From Mycobacterium xenopi (GTDB lineage: Bacteria > Actinomycetota > Actinomycetes > Mycobacteriales > Mycobacteriaceae), in assembly GCF_009936235.1 (NCBI RefSeq), contig NZ_AP022314.1, forward strand, positions 4,340,001-4,404,000: DNA of 64,000 nucleotides. The letters are read 5' to 3'. The position numbers and the translations under genes were made by a program. This document shows, one piece after another, positions 26,588-36,509 of the stretch (position 1 is the stretch's first letter; every line of letters begins with the position of its first letter). The notes under the pieces were generated by a model that ran no database searches, was not told the origin of the DNA, and was given only the letters and a program-made list of their open reading frames with translations.

Positions 26588-27808
26588 ATGGCGGCGGTGG
26601 CGAAAGTGCCGTCGGGCCTCCTCGCCGCAGCGGGCGGGGCGATCGCCGAGTGGTTGCTACGCCGGGCGGCTGCGGAGCTGCCACTGCGGCTGGTCTACCC
26701 TGACGGCACTGTCGTCGGCGCGGGCGATGCCGCCTCACCCGCATTGGTGATCGCCCGGCCGGACCGTTTCGCGCGCCGGGTCGGCCGCTACGGACTCATT
26801 GGCTTCGGCGAGTCCTACATGGCCGGCGAGTGGCACTCCGACGACCTCTGTGGGCTGCTGACCGTCTTGGCGACCGTGGTGTCGGATCTGGTGCCGCCGC
26901 CGATTCAATGGTTACGCCCGATCGCTCACATCGCCCAACCTCGTCCGCCGCGCGACGGCACGGCTCAGGCTCGGCACAACGTGGCCGCGCACTACGACCT
27001 GTCCAACGAGCTGTTCGCGGAGTTTCTCGACGAAACCATGACGTACTCGTGCGCATTGTTCACCGACCTACCGGCGTCGTGGTCCGACCTGCCCGGGGCG
27101 CAGCGACGCAAGATCGACCGGCTGCTTGACGCTGCCGGAGTGCGTCGCGGCAGCCGCGTACTGGAGATCGGGACCGGTTGGGGCGAGCTGTGCATCCGTG
27201 CGGCCGCAAGAGGAGCGCATGTCCGCTCGGTGACCTTGTCGGCCCAGCAACAACGGCTTGCCAGCCAACGGGTCTGCGCCGCGGGACTGTCGGAGCGGGT
27301 GCAGATCGACCTGTGCGACTACCGCGACGTGACAGGCAGCTATGACGCGGTGGTGTCGGCGGAGATGATCGAAGCCATCGGGTACCGCTGGTGGCCGCAC
27401 TATTTCCGAGCTTTGGAGCGGCTGGTGAAACCGGGTGGCCGCGTGGCGATTCAAACGATCACCATGCCACACGCGCGGATGATGGCCACCCGCAAGACAC
27501 ACACGTGGATGCAGAAGTACATTTTCCCCGGCGGCCTGATTCCCTCAGCGGAGGCCATTCTGGGAATCACCGCGCGCTACACCGCTTTACGTCCTGTTGA
27601 CCTACTGGCGATGCGTCCGCATTACGCCGAGACCCTGCGGTTGTGGCGGGAGAGGTTCAGCCAGAGGCGAGACCGATTAGCAGACTTAGGTTTCGACGAT
27701 GTCTTCGCCCGAATGTGGGAGTTGTATTTGGCATATTCGGAGGCGGGCTTTCGGTCGGGTTACCTCAACGTCTATCAGTGGACGTTCGCACGAGAGCACA
27801 GCCGATGA
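26588..27808 (+). CDS. ufaA1: UfaA1-type cyclopropane-fatty-acid-synthase methyltransferase, N-terminus apparently frameshifted
   Basis: The 406-residue frame has AAHYDLSNELFAEFLDETMT with YSCALF, SAM motif I LEIGTGWGELCIR and the C-terminal GFRSGYLNVYQWT region. The enzyme belongs to the CFA synthase family acting on unsaturated phospholipid acyl chains. The upstream gene's stop overlaps an ATG at 26538 whose frame reads MNVTVSRPRPPAIDARRW, then the homologous sequence resumes from AAVAKVPSG in another frame near 26586. Adding one G in tggcggcgg would join them to about 426 residues, the size of Rv0447c. ATG 26588 could still serve as start. Confidence 0.86.
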   Translation: MAAVAKVPSGLLAAAGGAIAEWLLRRAAAELPLRLVYPDGTVVGAGDAASPALVIARPDRFARRVGRYGLIGFGESYMAGEWHSDDLCGLLTVLATVVSDLVPPPIQWLRPIAHIAQPRPPRDGTAQARHNVAAHYDLSNELFAEFLDETMTYSCALFTDLPASWSDLPGAQRRKIDRLLDAAGVRRGSRVLEIGTGWGELCIRAAARGAHVRSVTLSAQQQRLASQRVCAAGLSERVQIDLCDYRDVTGSYDAVVSAEMIEAIGYRWWPHYFRALERLVKPGGRVAIQTITMPHARMMATRKTHTWMQKYIFPGGLIPSAEAILGITARYTALRPVDLLAMRPHYAETLRLWRERFSQRRDRLADLGFDDVFARMWELYLAYSEAGFRSGYLNVYQWTFAREHSR

Positions 27809-28587
27809 ACTTCGCGGTGGTCTCCGGGGTGTCGGCTTTGGTGCTCGCTGTGCTGCACGCGGCTACCTTCTTCATCGGCCGGCGGCTTGGACGCTACAAC
27901 GTGGTGGACGTGGCCTGGGGCGTCGGCTTCGGTGCGGTGGCCGTCGTCGCGGCCATGCTCGGCCGAGGTGACGCGTCGCGTCGATACCTGCTGGTGATGC
28001 TGGTCGGGCTGTGGGCGCTGCGGTTGAGCTGGCATGTATACCGAAAAACGGCCGGACGCGGCGAGGATCCCCGTTATGCCGACCTGCTGCGGGGTGCCAC
28101 CTTGGGCCAGGTGGTGCGCAAAGTGTTTGTCGCCCAAGCCTTCGCGACATGGTTTGTCTCGTTGCCGGTGCAATTGTCGGCAGTCACCGGTTCGACGCCG
28201 AGACGGTTGCTCGCTATCCCGGCGATCGGTCTGGTGGTGTGGGCCGTCGGCGTCACCGTCGAGGCGGTGGCCGACTGGCAGCTGCGGGCATTCAAATCCG
28301 ATCCCGCGCACCGCGGTCAGGTGATGGACCGGGGCCTGTGGGCGTGGACGCGCCACCCCAACTACTTCGGCGACGCCTGCGTGTGGTGGGGGCTGTGGCT
28401 GATCACGGTCACCGGGTGGACGGCGCTGGCCACGCTGCCCTCACCACTGCTCATGACCTATTTTCTGGTCTACGCGACCGGTGGTCGACGCACTGAGAAG
28501 TACATGCAGGGCCGCCCTGGCTTCGACGAATACAAGGCGCGGACATCGTTTTTCGTCCCCTGGCCGCCCAGATCGGCACGCAGATGA
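27805..28587 (+). CDS. DUF1295 integral membrane protein (steroid 5-alpha-reductase-like; Rv0446c-like)
   Basis: A 260-residue protein with six to seven hydrophobic segments. The C-terminal motif LWAWTRHPNYFGDACVWWG and FDEYKARTSFFVPW are typical of the DUF1295/isoprenylcysteine methyltransferase-reductase fold, which binds a nucleotide cofactor at the membrane. The reaction is unknown; reduction of a modified fatty acid is plausible given the operon. Its ATG overlaps the methyltransferase stop (ATGA) and its own stop overlaps the open frame of sigK. Confidence 0.9.
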   Translation: MNFAVVSGVSALVLAVLHAATFFIGRRLGRYNVVDVAWGVGFGAVAVVAAMLGRGDASRRYLLVMLVGLWALRLSWHVYRKTAGRGEDPRYADLLRGATLGQVVRKVFVAQAFATWFVSLPVQLSAVTGSTPRRLLAIPAIGLVVWAVGVTVEAVADWQLRAFKSDPAHRGQVMDRGLWAWTRHPNYFGDACVWWGLWLITVTGWTALATLPSPLLMTYFLVYATGGRRTEKYMQGRPGFDEYKARTSFFVPWPPRSARR

Positions 28588-28622
28588 CCATGGTTGCCGA
28601 GCGGAGGATAGGCTACCGGTCG

Positions 28623-29186
28623 ATGACCGGAGCGCCGCGGCTGAGCAGCGACCTGGACGCATTGTTGCGTCGGGTGGCTCGTCGCGACGCGGATGCGTTC
28701 GCCCAGTTCTACGATCGCACCAGGGCACGCGTCTACGGGCTGGTGACCCGGGTGTTGCGCGATTCCGGTTACGGCGAGGAAACCACCCAGGAGGTTTACC
28801 TCGAGGTATGGCGCACCGCAAAAGACTACGACTCCACCAAGGGCTCCGCGTTGGCGTGGCTGTTGACCATGGCGCACCGGCGCGCCGTGGACCGAGTCCG
28901 CAGCGAGCAAGCCGCCAGTCAGCGTGAGTCACGCTACAGCGCAGCCAACATCGACCCGTCCAGCGACGTCGTCGCCGACTCGGCGATCGCTGGCGACGAA
29001 CGCCGCCGGGTGGTCGAGTGCCTGGACGGGCTGACCGACGCCCAGCGGCAATGCATCGAACTGGCCTATTACGGCGGGTTGACCTATGTCGAAGTGTCGC
29101 AGCACTTGTCCGCTAATTTGTCGACGATCAAGTCGCGCATGCGTGACGCGATACGCAGCCTGCGCAATTGTCTGGGTGTGACATGA
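28623..29186 (+). CDS. sigK: ECF sigma factor SigK
   Basis: A 187-residue group 4 sigma factor. The sigma-2 region includes VYGLVTRVLRDSGYGEETTQ and DSTKGSALAWLLTMAHRRAV, and the sigma-4 helix-turn-helix is GLTYVEVSQHLSANLSTIKSR. The frame opens at ATG 28584, overlapping DUF1295, but ATG 28623 (MTGAPRLSS) matches the M. tuberculosis protein start and length. SigK directs RNA polymerase to its own operon and, in M. tuberculosis, to mpt70/mpt83. It is held by the next gene product. Confidence 0.93.
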   Translation: MTGAPRLSSDLDALLRRVARRDADAFAQFYDRTRARVYGLVTRVLRDSGYGEETTQEVYLEVWRTAKDYDSTKGSALAWLLTMAHRRAVDRVRSEQAASQRESRYSAANIDPSSDVVADSAIAGDERRRVVECLDGLTDAQRQCIELAYYGGLTYVEVSQHLSANLSTIKSRMRDAIRSLRNCLGVT

Positions 29187-29881
29187 CCGAGCCCACCGAA
29201 TTCGACCTGCTCGAGATGGCCACACCGTATGCCCTGGACGCCGTCTCCGACACCGAGCGCGCCGACATCGAGAGGCAAGTCCAGGCCGCGCCGCAGCCGG
29301 TGGCCGAAGCCTTCCACGAGCAGGTGCGCGCCGTCCGCGAGACCATGGCGGTGGTGTCGGCCGCTACCGGCGCGGAGCCGCCGGCCCACCTGCGCTCGCT
29401 CGTGCTGGCGGCGGTGGAGTCCGATCGGCGTCGCCAGAACCGTTGGCGCACAGGACTTATCGCTGCAGCGGCGGCGGTTGTAGTGGGCTTAGCCGCATTC
29501 GGTGTCGGAGCGGTCGTGCGGCCGTTTGCATCGCCCACGGTCGCTGAACAGGTGCTGACCGCGCCGGACGTGCGCACGGTCACCGGGCCCTTGCTCAGCG
29601 GCGGGAGCGCAACCGTGGTGTTCTCCCGCGACAAGAACGCCGGAGTGCTGGTGATGAACAACGTCCCGCCCCCGCCACCCGGTTCGGTCTATCAGATGTG
29701 GCTGCTCGACGCGCATGGCCCGACCTCGGCGGGCACGATGGACACCAAAGCCGTCGCGCCGTCGACCACCGCGGTGATCCCCAACCTGGGAAGTTCGAGC
29801 GCGCTGGCGTTCACCGTCGAGCCCGGCAACGGCTCCCCGCGCCCGACTGGGCAGATGCTGACCGAGTTGCCGCTGACCTGA
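29183..29881 (+). CDS. rskA: Anti-sigma-K factor RskA
   Basis: A 232-residue membrane anti-sigma factor. Residues 1-90 form the cytoplasmic sigma-binding domain, a single transmembrane helix lies at about 92-112 (TGLIAAAAAVVVGLAAFGV), and the extracytoplasmic domain includes VYQMWLLDAHG and a C-terminal FTVEPGNGSPRPTG typical of RskA_C. It releases SigK after regulated proteolysis. ATG 29183 overlaps sigK's stop, ensuring coupled production. It converges on the damaged membrane gene at 29899. Confidence 0.93.
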   Translation: MTEPTEFDLLEMATPYALDAVSDTERADIERQVQAAPQPVAEAFHEQVRAVRETMAVVSAATGAEPPAHLRSLVLAAVESDRRRQNRWRTGLIAAAAAVVVGLAAFGVGAVVRPFASPTVAEQVLTAPDVRTVTGPLLSGGSATVVFSRDKNAGVLVMNNVPPPPPGSVYQMWLLDAHGPTSAGTMDTKAVAPSTTAVIPNLGSSSALAFTVEPGNGSPRPTGQMLTELPLT

Positions 29882-29898
29882 GCCGCGCCACGGTGGCG

Positions 29899-30734
29899 TC
29901 ACCGCCTGCGCAGACCGCCCAGTATCGCGACCAGCGCGCCGACCACCACCAGCGCGCCACCCACCGCCAGGGTGAGGTTGAGCCAATGGTGCAGGCTGGC
30001 TTCGGCCGAGCCGAGCAGCGCCTCAGCGATCCGGCGAGTGTCGCCGCCCGCTTGGTTAAGCGCGTCGTCGACGCGATGGCGGCCGACCTCGATGCCCGCA
30101 TAACCGACCGCTGCGACCAGCAGGGCGGCCACCCCGAGGCTGGCCAACGCCTTGCCACGGCGCCGAGCAGCGGCTAGCGTCAGCGCCGCGCCGCCCCCGT
30201 CAGCACCGTCGCTCCAAGACTCACCCACGGACCCCAAGTGGCAAGTGGGTGTAATTGGCCGGGCCGCAAAGACTTTGGTGCGGACACCGTCAGCGGAACC
30301 GCCGTGACAGCGGGTAGGTAGATGTTCATGTCGGCCAGCATCTGGCGAAATGCGGTGTCGTTTAGCAGGGGCGCCAAATCGATCACCCATGGGTCGGGGC
30401 CGGGCTCAGTGCCGGCGAACGCCCAGCCGTGCGCGATCCGGTTGGCCTGTGCGAATTGCGGCGGGAACGACGGTCCGGCGGTATAGGCCGTCGCCAGACC
30501 GCGCACCAGCCCGGCATCGGCGCGGGATCCGTGGTGGCTGACCAGCGAACACGCCTTGGCGGTCAGTTGCGACGCCACCGCGGACTGCAACGCCGGATCG
30601 GCCGCAGCCTGCTGGGCCATCGCCGCATAACCGTTGGCATCGACAACATTTCGCTGCGCCCATGTCGCCGGCACCGCCACCGCCAGTGCCACAGTGGTGG
30701 TCAACCACAACAGCACCGTCGCAACGAATCGCAC
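29899..30734 (-). pseudogene. Membrane protein with N- and C-terminal helices, split by a frameshift
   Basis: The first frame (30734-30180) encodes a signal-like helix (FVATVLLWLTTTVALAVAVPATW), an extracellular domain and the start of a second helix (WGPWVSLGATVLTG), then stops. The other frame continues exactly where the helix should go on: AALTLAAARRRGKALASLGVAALLVAAVGYAG and a final helix before LGGLRRR. The break is at a run of five G on the coding strand (30187-30191 region); a sixth G restores one frame of about 277 residues. Function unknown; the layout resembles extracellular-domain proteins with paired terminal helices in actinobacteria. Confidence 0.72.
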
Positions 30735-30801
30735 TGCGCTGCTCCCATTCCCGTTGCGCTGCAGAGTAATCCGGCGGCGATGCTAGCCGCGTCGACAAGC
30801 G

Positions 30802-31332
30802 TCAAGTCCGGCCGTCTGGGGCAATCCCCCGCACGTAGGCGGCCTGGCCGAGATGTTGGGCGCAGTCGTCGATGATGCTGACCAGTCGCACGCTCGCCGT
30901 CACCGGCGGATCCCAGCGCTCGTCGACGATCCGGGACAGCTCGTCGGCGCTCACGCTGGCGATGTACTCCAGCGTCAGCTTGTGCACTGCGTGGTAGTAG
31001 CCGGCCAGCAGCTCAGCCGGGGCGCGCACTTTGGCCACGTCGTCGGGGCTGTGCCCGTAGCCGGTGTCGCCGCGGGGCAGGTCCAGCCCGAAGCGGTCCA
31101 CCCAGCCGTCGCGCGTCCACACCTGCTCGACCCCGGCGATGTCGGCGACCTGGATGTCCTGCACCCGGGCGCTGTGCCAGATCAGCCAGGCGATGCTGTT
31201 GGCGGTGGGGCTCGGCCGGTAGCGGGATTTCTCGTCCGTCAGCCCGTCGGTGAGCTCGTCGACGTGTTCGATCAACCGGGTGAACAGGTCACGCAGCAAC
31301 TCTTGGGCGGAGGCGGCGTCGGTGCTGGGCAT
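30802..31332 (-). CDS. DinB/DUF664 four-helix-bundle protein (Rv0443-like)
   Basis: A 176-residue protein of the DinB superfamily, metal-dependent four-helix bundles that include thiol transferases using mycothiol. HSARVQDIQVADIAG and DCAQHLGQAAYVRG place the expected histidines for metal binding. No substrate can be inferred. It matches the position of Rv0443 between rskA and groEL2 in the M. tuberculosis order. Confidence 0.84.
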   Translation of the reverse strand: MPSTDAASAQELLRDLFTRLIEHVDELTDGLTDEKSRYRPSPTANSIAWLIWHSARVQDIQVADIAGVEQVWTRDGWVDRFGLDLPRGDTGYGHSPDDVAKVRAPAELLAGYYHAVHKLTLEYIASVSADELSRIVDERWDPPVTASVRLVSIIDDCAQHLGQAAYVRGIAPDGRT

Positions 31333-31342
31333 ATCGGCGAGA

Positions 31343-31495
31343 TTACGGGCCGCCGCCCGCTCCGTGAAAGACCGCTTCGTTGTTGCCGTCGGGGTCGCGG
31401 ACGAACGCGCCGAAATAGCGGGGGTGATATTCCGGCCAGAGCCGCGGCGTCGGCGAACCGTAGTCGATGGCCGCGCACGCGATACAGCCTGGCAT
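31343..31495 (-). pseudogene. C-terminal remnant of a VOC (glyoxalase-fold) gene
   Basis: On the minus strand the text AAIDYGSPTPRLWPEYHPRY followed by FGAFVRDPDGNN is the last 40 residues of VOC-superfamily proteins (normally about 125 residues), including the conserved DPDGN turn. Upstream sequence in this frame is antisense to the D-aminoacylase gene and not VOC-like. The fragment therefore seems to be the 3' stump of a gene whose front was lost, perhaps when the aminoacylase arrived. Confidence 0.66.
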
Positions 31496-31525
31496 GAGCC
31501 ACCGACCCGGTCGTAGATTATTTAG

Positions 31526-33241
31526 ATGACCTACGACCTGGTGATTCGCAATGGCAGCATCGTCGACGGGTTGGGCGGCGAACCGTATGTCGGGGACGTC
31601 GCCGTGCGCGATGGGGTAATCGCGGCGGTGGGCACGGTCGACGCTTCCGGTGCGCGGGAAATCGACGCGAGCGGATTGCTGGTCACGCCCGGCTTCATCG
31701 ACCTGCACACCCACTACGACGGCCAGTCGATCTGGTCGGACCGGTTGAACCCGTCGTCGGCGCACGGGGTGACGACGGTGGTGATGGGCAACTGCGGTGT
31801 GGGCTTCGCCCCATGCCGCCACGACGACCACGACGTGCTGGTCGACGTGATGGCCGGGGTCGAGGACATTCCGGGCGTGGTGATGACCGACGGGCTGCCG
31901 TGGACCTGGGAGACCTTCCCCGAATACCTCGACGCGCTGGAGGCGCGGCGGCGTGATATTGATGTGGCCGTCTACCTGCCGCATTCGCCGCTGCGGGTCT
32001 ACGCGATGGGTCAACGCGGCGCAGACCGCGAACCGGCCACACCTGAGGACCTGGCGAAGATGCGGGCGCTGGCCAAGGAGGCCGTCGAGTGCGGGGCGCT
32101 GGGGTTCGCGTCGTCGCGGCTAATGATCCACAAGACCGCCAGCGGTGCGCCGATCCCGAGCTACGACGCGGCCCGCGAGGAGATCCTCGAGATCGCCAAG
32201 GGCGTCGTCGACGGCGGCGGTGGGCTGATCCAGTTCGTGCCCGACGTGCCCGCGGGCGGCTATCAGCCGGTGCTGCAGCAGGTGTTCGACGTGGCCGAGG
32301 ACGTCGGACTGCCGGTGACGTTCACGCTGGCGATCGGCAACGCCGGCGACCCGATGTGGCCGGACGCCATCACCATGATCGAGAAGGCCAACGCCGTCCG
32401 CGGTGACGGTCCGTCGGTGACCGCGCAGTTGCTGCCGCGGCCGATCGGGCTGATCGTCGGGCTGGAGCTAAGCGCCAACCCGTTCGTGCTGTATCCCAGC
32501 TACCGGGAGATCGCCGAGCTGCCGCTGCCTGAGCGTGTGGCCGAAATGCGCAAACCCGAAGTGCGCGAGCGCATTCTGGCCGACAAGCCGGGGCAGGGCC
32601 ATCCGCTGATGTATCTGGCGCAGGCCTGGGACTGGATTTTCCCGATGGGCGACGACCCCGACTACGAGCCGCGGCGCTCGGACAGCATCGCGGCCCGGGC
32701 CCGCGCCCGCGGGGTGCGCCCGATCGAGGAGGCCTACGACCGGCTGCTTGACGACGACGGGCATGCCATGCTGCTGGTCACCACCAGCAATTTCTATGAC
32801 TATTCGCTGGACACCGTCGGCGAGTTGCTGCGCCGCGACGACGTGGTGCTGGGCCTTGGCGACGGCGGCGCGCACTACGGGATGATCTGCGACGCCAGCT
32901 ATTCGACGTACTTCCTGACGCATTGGGCCCGCGACCGGGCGTCCGGGCGGTTCAGCGTGCCCGAGGCCGTTCGCCAACTGACCTCCGTGCCGGCCCGGGT
33001 AGCCGGGCTGGGCGACCGCGGCCGCATCGCCGTCGGCTACAAAGCCGACCTCAACGTCATCGACCACGCGCGGCTGCGGCTGCACAAGCCGATAGTCACC
33101 TACGACCTGCCCGCCGGCGGGCGTCGTCTGGACCAGACCGCCGACGGCTATGTGGCGACGATCGTCGCGGGCGAGGTCATCGCCCGCGACGGCGTGCCGA
33201 CCGACGCGCGGCCGGGCAAGCTGATCCGCGGCCGACGCTGA
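31526..33241 (+). CDS. N-acyl-D-amino-acid deacylase-type amidohydrolase
   Basis: A 571-residue amidohydrolase of the D-aminoacylase family. The metal-binding HxH is in TPGFIDLHTHYDGQ, and a conserved aspartate is in LGDGGAHYGMICDAS. The C-terminal beta-sandwich returns in VGYKADLNVIDHARL. The usual reaction is hydrolysis of N-acyl-D-amino acids, but many members act on other amides. It is flanked by a VOC remnant and a long inverted repeat, and interrupts the Rv0441c-Rv0443 order, so acquisition is plausible. Confidence 0.88.
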   Translation: MTYDLVIRNGSIVDGLGGEPYVGDVAVRDGVIAAVGTVDASGAREIDASGLLVTPGFIDLHTHYDGQSIWSDRLNPSSAHGVTTVVMGNCGVGFAPCRHDDHDVLVDVMAGVEDIPGVVMTDGLPWTWETFPEYLDALEARRRDIDVAVYLPHSPLRVYAMGQRGADREPATPEDLAKMRALAKEAVECGALGFASSRLMIHKTASGAPIPSYDAAREEILEIAKGVVDGGGGLIQFVPDVPAGGYQPVLQQVFDVAEDVGLPVTFTLAIGNAGDPMWPDAITMIEKANAVRGDGPSVTAQLLPRPIGLIVGLELSANPFVLYPSYREIAELPLPERVAEMRKPEVRERILADKPGQGHPLMYLAQAWDWIFPMGDDPDYEPRRSDSIAARARARGVRPIEEAYDRLLDDDGHAMLLVTTSNFYDYSLDTVGELLRRDDVVLGLGDGGAHYGMICDASYSTYFLTHWARDRASGRFSVPEAVRQLTSVPARVAGLGDRGRIAVGYKADLNVIDHARLRLHKPIVTYDLPAGGRRLDQTADGYVATIVAGEVIARDGVPTDARPGKLIRGRR

Positions 33242-33249
33242 CCGCTGGC

Positions 33250-33316
33250 GCGCCGACTGTGCAGGTTATGGGCGAAGAATCGCCGAAATCGCCGGCATAA
33301 CCTGCACAGTCGGCGC
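33250..33316. repeat. Perfect 21-bp inverted repeat with 25-nt loop (terminator or cruciform)
   Basis: The arm at 33250-33270 is the exact reverse complement of 33296-33316. The loop contains a small hairpin of its own (GGCGA...TCGCC). It lies between the converging aminoacylase (stop 33239-33241) and DUF559 (stop 33316-33318) genes, so a bidirectional terminator is the simplest reading, although no U-tract follows. The perfect 21-bp stem is much longer than typical mycobacterial terminators. Confidence 0.75.
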
Positions 33317-34191
33317 TAGAGTGGGCAACCCGCCGCCCGCAGCTTGGCCGTCACCCGCTCGATGATGACCCGCGGGCGGGTCATCATCTCGGCGCTGACT
33401 CGGACGACAACCCAGCCGAGCGCTTCGAGCATCGCGACGCGGTCGATGTCCCACGACCGTTGATACCGGTCCGACCAGTGCTGCACGCCGTCATACTCGA
33501 CGGCCACTTTCCATGCACGCCAGCCCATGTCGACGCGGATCCGGGTAACGCCGTACTGGTCGACGAACGGGATCTGAGTTTCCGGCGGGGGAAGCCCCGC
33601 GCGGACGAGCAGCAGGCGCAGCCGGCTTTCCTGCGGCGACTCAGCGCCGCCGTCGACCAGCCGCAGCGCCGCTCGTAGCCGGCGGACACCCCGAATGCCC
33701 GGCTTGCTCTCGGCGAGCGCAACAACATCCAAGATCTTGAAATGGGTCGCATTCGCCAACGCGTCTAGCACGGGAACCGCGCGATCCTGGGGCATTGTCC
33801 GGCCGATGTCGAACGCGGTACGTTCCGGTGTCGTGATCCGGATACCGTTGGCAACACGAACTTCTCGGCGATCCAACTCATAGGAGCGCACGACGATGCC
33901 AGGCGGGACGTGCCGATTGACGCGGATCAGCTCGGCGGGACTCTCGGGGTCGAGCCATTTCGTTCCCAGCACCGCGGCTGCCGACAGCCCGGTCAGCGTC
34001 GCGCGGCCGCCGGACCACAGCCAGGCCGCGCGGGCCCGCGTCAGCGCGCTCAGCGGTTGCTGCTTCGGCACGTAGACATTGCGATACACAGCTCGGTAGT
34101 CCTTCTCTAGCTGGTATTCCGAGATGTCGCCCCGCCGCACGGCCTGCCGCCCGAGAAATGGCCAATCGTCCCCACCCACAGCGGGCAGCAT
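33316..34191 (-). CDS. DUF559 domain protein with N-terminal AbiEi-like domain
   Basis: A 291-residue protein. The N-terminal region (WPFLGRQAVRRGDISEYQL, VYVPKQQPLSALTRARAAWL) resembles the winged-helix AbiEi-like domain of mycobacterial DUF559 proteins. The C-terminal part has VAVEYDGVQHWSDRYQRSWD, a PD-(D/E)XK-nuclease-like core (the EYDG and Q-H motif) and the ALGWVVVRV strand. These resemble very short patch repair-type endonucleases, but activity is unproven. The frame extends to ATG 34215; ATG 34191 is preferred because the family starts about ten residues before PFLG and it leaves room for the divergent promoter. Confidence 0.82.
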   Translation of the reverse strand: MLPAVGGDDWPFLGRQAVRRGDISEYQLEKDYRAVYRNVYVPKQQPLSALTRARAAWLWSGGRATLTGLSAAAVLGTKWLDPESPAELIRVNRHVPPGIVVRSYELDRREVRVANGIRITTPERTAFDIGRTMPQDRAVPVLDALANATHFKILDVVALAESKPGIRGVRRLRAALRLVDGGAESPQESRLRLLLVRAGLPPPETQIPFVDQYGVTRIRVDMGWRAWKVAVEYDGVQHWSDRYQRSWDIDRVAMLEALGWVVVRVSAEMMTRPRVIIERVTAKLRAAGCPL

Positions 34192-34227
34192 GACCGCGAC
34201 CCGCGACAACCGCATACAGTTATCCAC

Positions 34228-34635
34228 ATGAGCGCAGGCGTGGATCTCGACCGGCTGGCTGACGCCCTGGGCAGCTACGGGTTCGCCTATCTGATCACCG
34301 TCACCGACGACTACCGCGTGCGCGCGGTGGAAATCGAGCCGGCTTTCAACGGGCGGGCGTTCGACATCGGGCCGGTCGGCGGGCACACCCGCGCCAACCT
34401 CGCGCGGCACGGCACCGCCACCCTGGTGTGGCCGCCACGCGACCCCGGCGAGTACTCGCTGATCGTCGACGCCGACACCGAAAAGCCCGTCGACCCCGAA
34501 GCGACCGACCCCGTGACGATGGTGCCCACGCGCGCACTCTTGCACCGACCGGCCGCGGGAGACTCCCCGACCTGTGCGCGCGGGCACACCTACGACTGCG
34601 TGATCTTCAAGGCATCGTCGCCAGCATCCGCGTAA
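34228..34635 (+). CDS. Pyridoxamine-5'-phosphate-oxidase-like split-barrel protein (Rv0441c-like)
   Basis: A 135-residue protein with a predicted FMN-binding split barrel: DALGSYGFAYLITVTDDYRV, then GHTRANLARHGTATLVWPP, a typical cofactor-loop region. It ends CARGHTYDCVIFKASSPA. Neighbour groEL2 and the size agree with Rv0441c. No reaction is known. A strong hairpin terminator follows. Confidence 0.8.
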   Translation: MSAGVDLDRLADALGSYGFAYLITVTDDYRVRAVEIEPAFNGRAFDIGPVGGHTRANLARHGTATLVWPPRDPGEYSLIVDADTEKPVDPEATDPVTMVPTRALLHRPAAGDSPTCARGHTYDCVIFKASSPASA

Positions 34636-34638
34636 CGG

Positions 34639-34670
34639 AAAAGCCCGGTCCTCAAGGGGACCGGGCTTTT
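34639..34670. terminator. Bidirectional intrinsic terminator
   Basis: A perfect 13-bp stem (AAAAGCCCGGTCC and its complement) with a six-base loop lies between the split-barrel gene and groEL2, which converge here. The stem starts with four A and ends with four T, so it works as a U-tract hairpin on either strand. Confidence 0.9.
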
Positions 34671-34698
34671 CCGGCTCTCCGGCTATTCCGATACGGAC

Positions 34699-36324
<1,626 letters not shown>

Positions 36325-36421
36325 TGCGAAGTGATTCCTCCCGGATCGGGGATGACACGTCCTGGCCGGGTGCAGTGCCCGCGACGGACGACCGCGCTGA
36401 GCTCGGTCTCACCGTCCCGAC

Positions 36422-36448
36422 CTAGCACTCACCGGTCGCGAGTGCCAA
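36422..36448 (-). promoter_or_regulatory. CIRCE operator 1 (HrcA binding) upstream of groEL2
   Basis: CTAGCACTC, nine bases, GAGTGCCAA: a near match to the CIRCE inverted repeat TTAGCACTC-N9-GAGTGCTAA bound by the HrcA repressor. It is the one nearer to groEL2. Confidence 0.85.
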
Positions 36449-36455
36449 CTCATTC

Positions 36456-36482
36456 TTAGCACTCGCCCATGCCGAGTGCAAG
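36456..36482 (-). promoter_or_regulatory. CIRCE operator 2 (HrcA binding) upstream of groEL2
   Basis: TTAGCACTC, nine bases, GAGTGCAAG: the left half is a perfect CIRCE half-site and the right half differs at two outer bases. It ends 27 bp before the cupin start codon, so HrcA bound here could also affect the divergent cupin gene. Confidence 0.87.
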
Positions 36483-36509
36483 AACTTGGGACTCGGGCAG
36501 ACTGAGGCG

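Noticed and set aside
31343..32014. Long minus-strand frame over the D-aminoacylase gene
   Set aside because: Only its last 45 codons resemble a protein family (VOC); the rest is antisense to a conserved gene.
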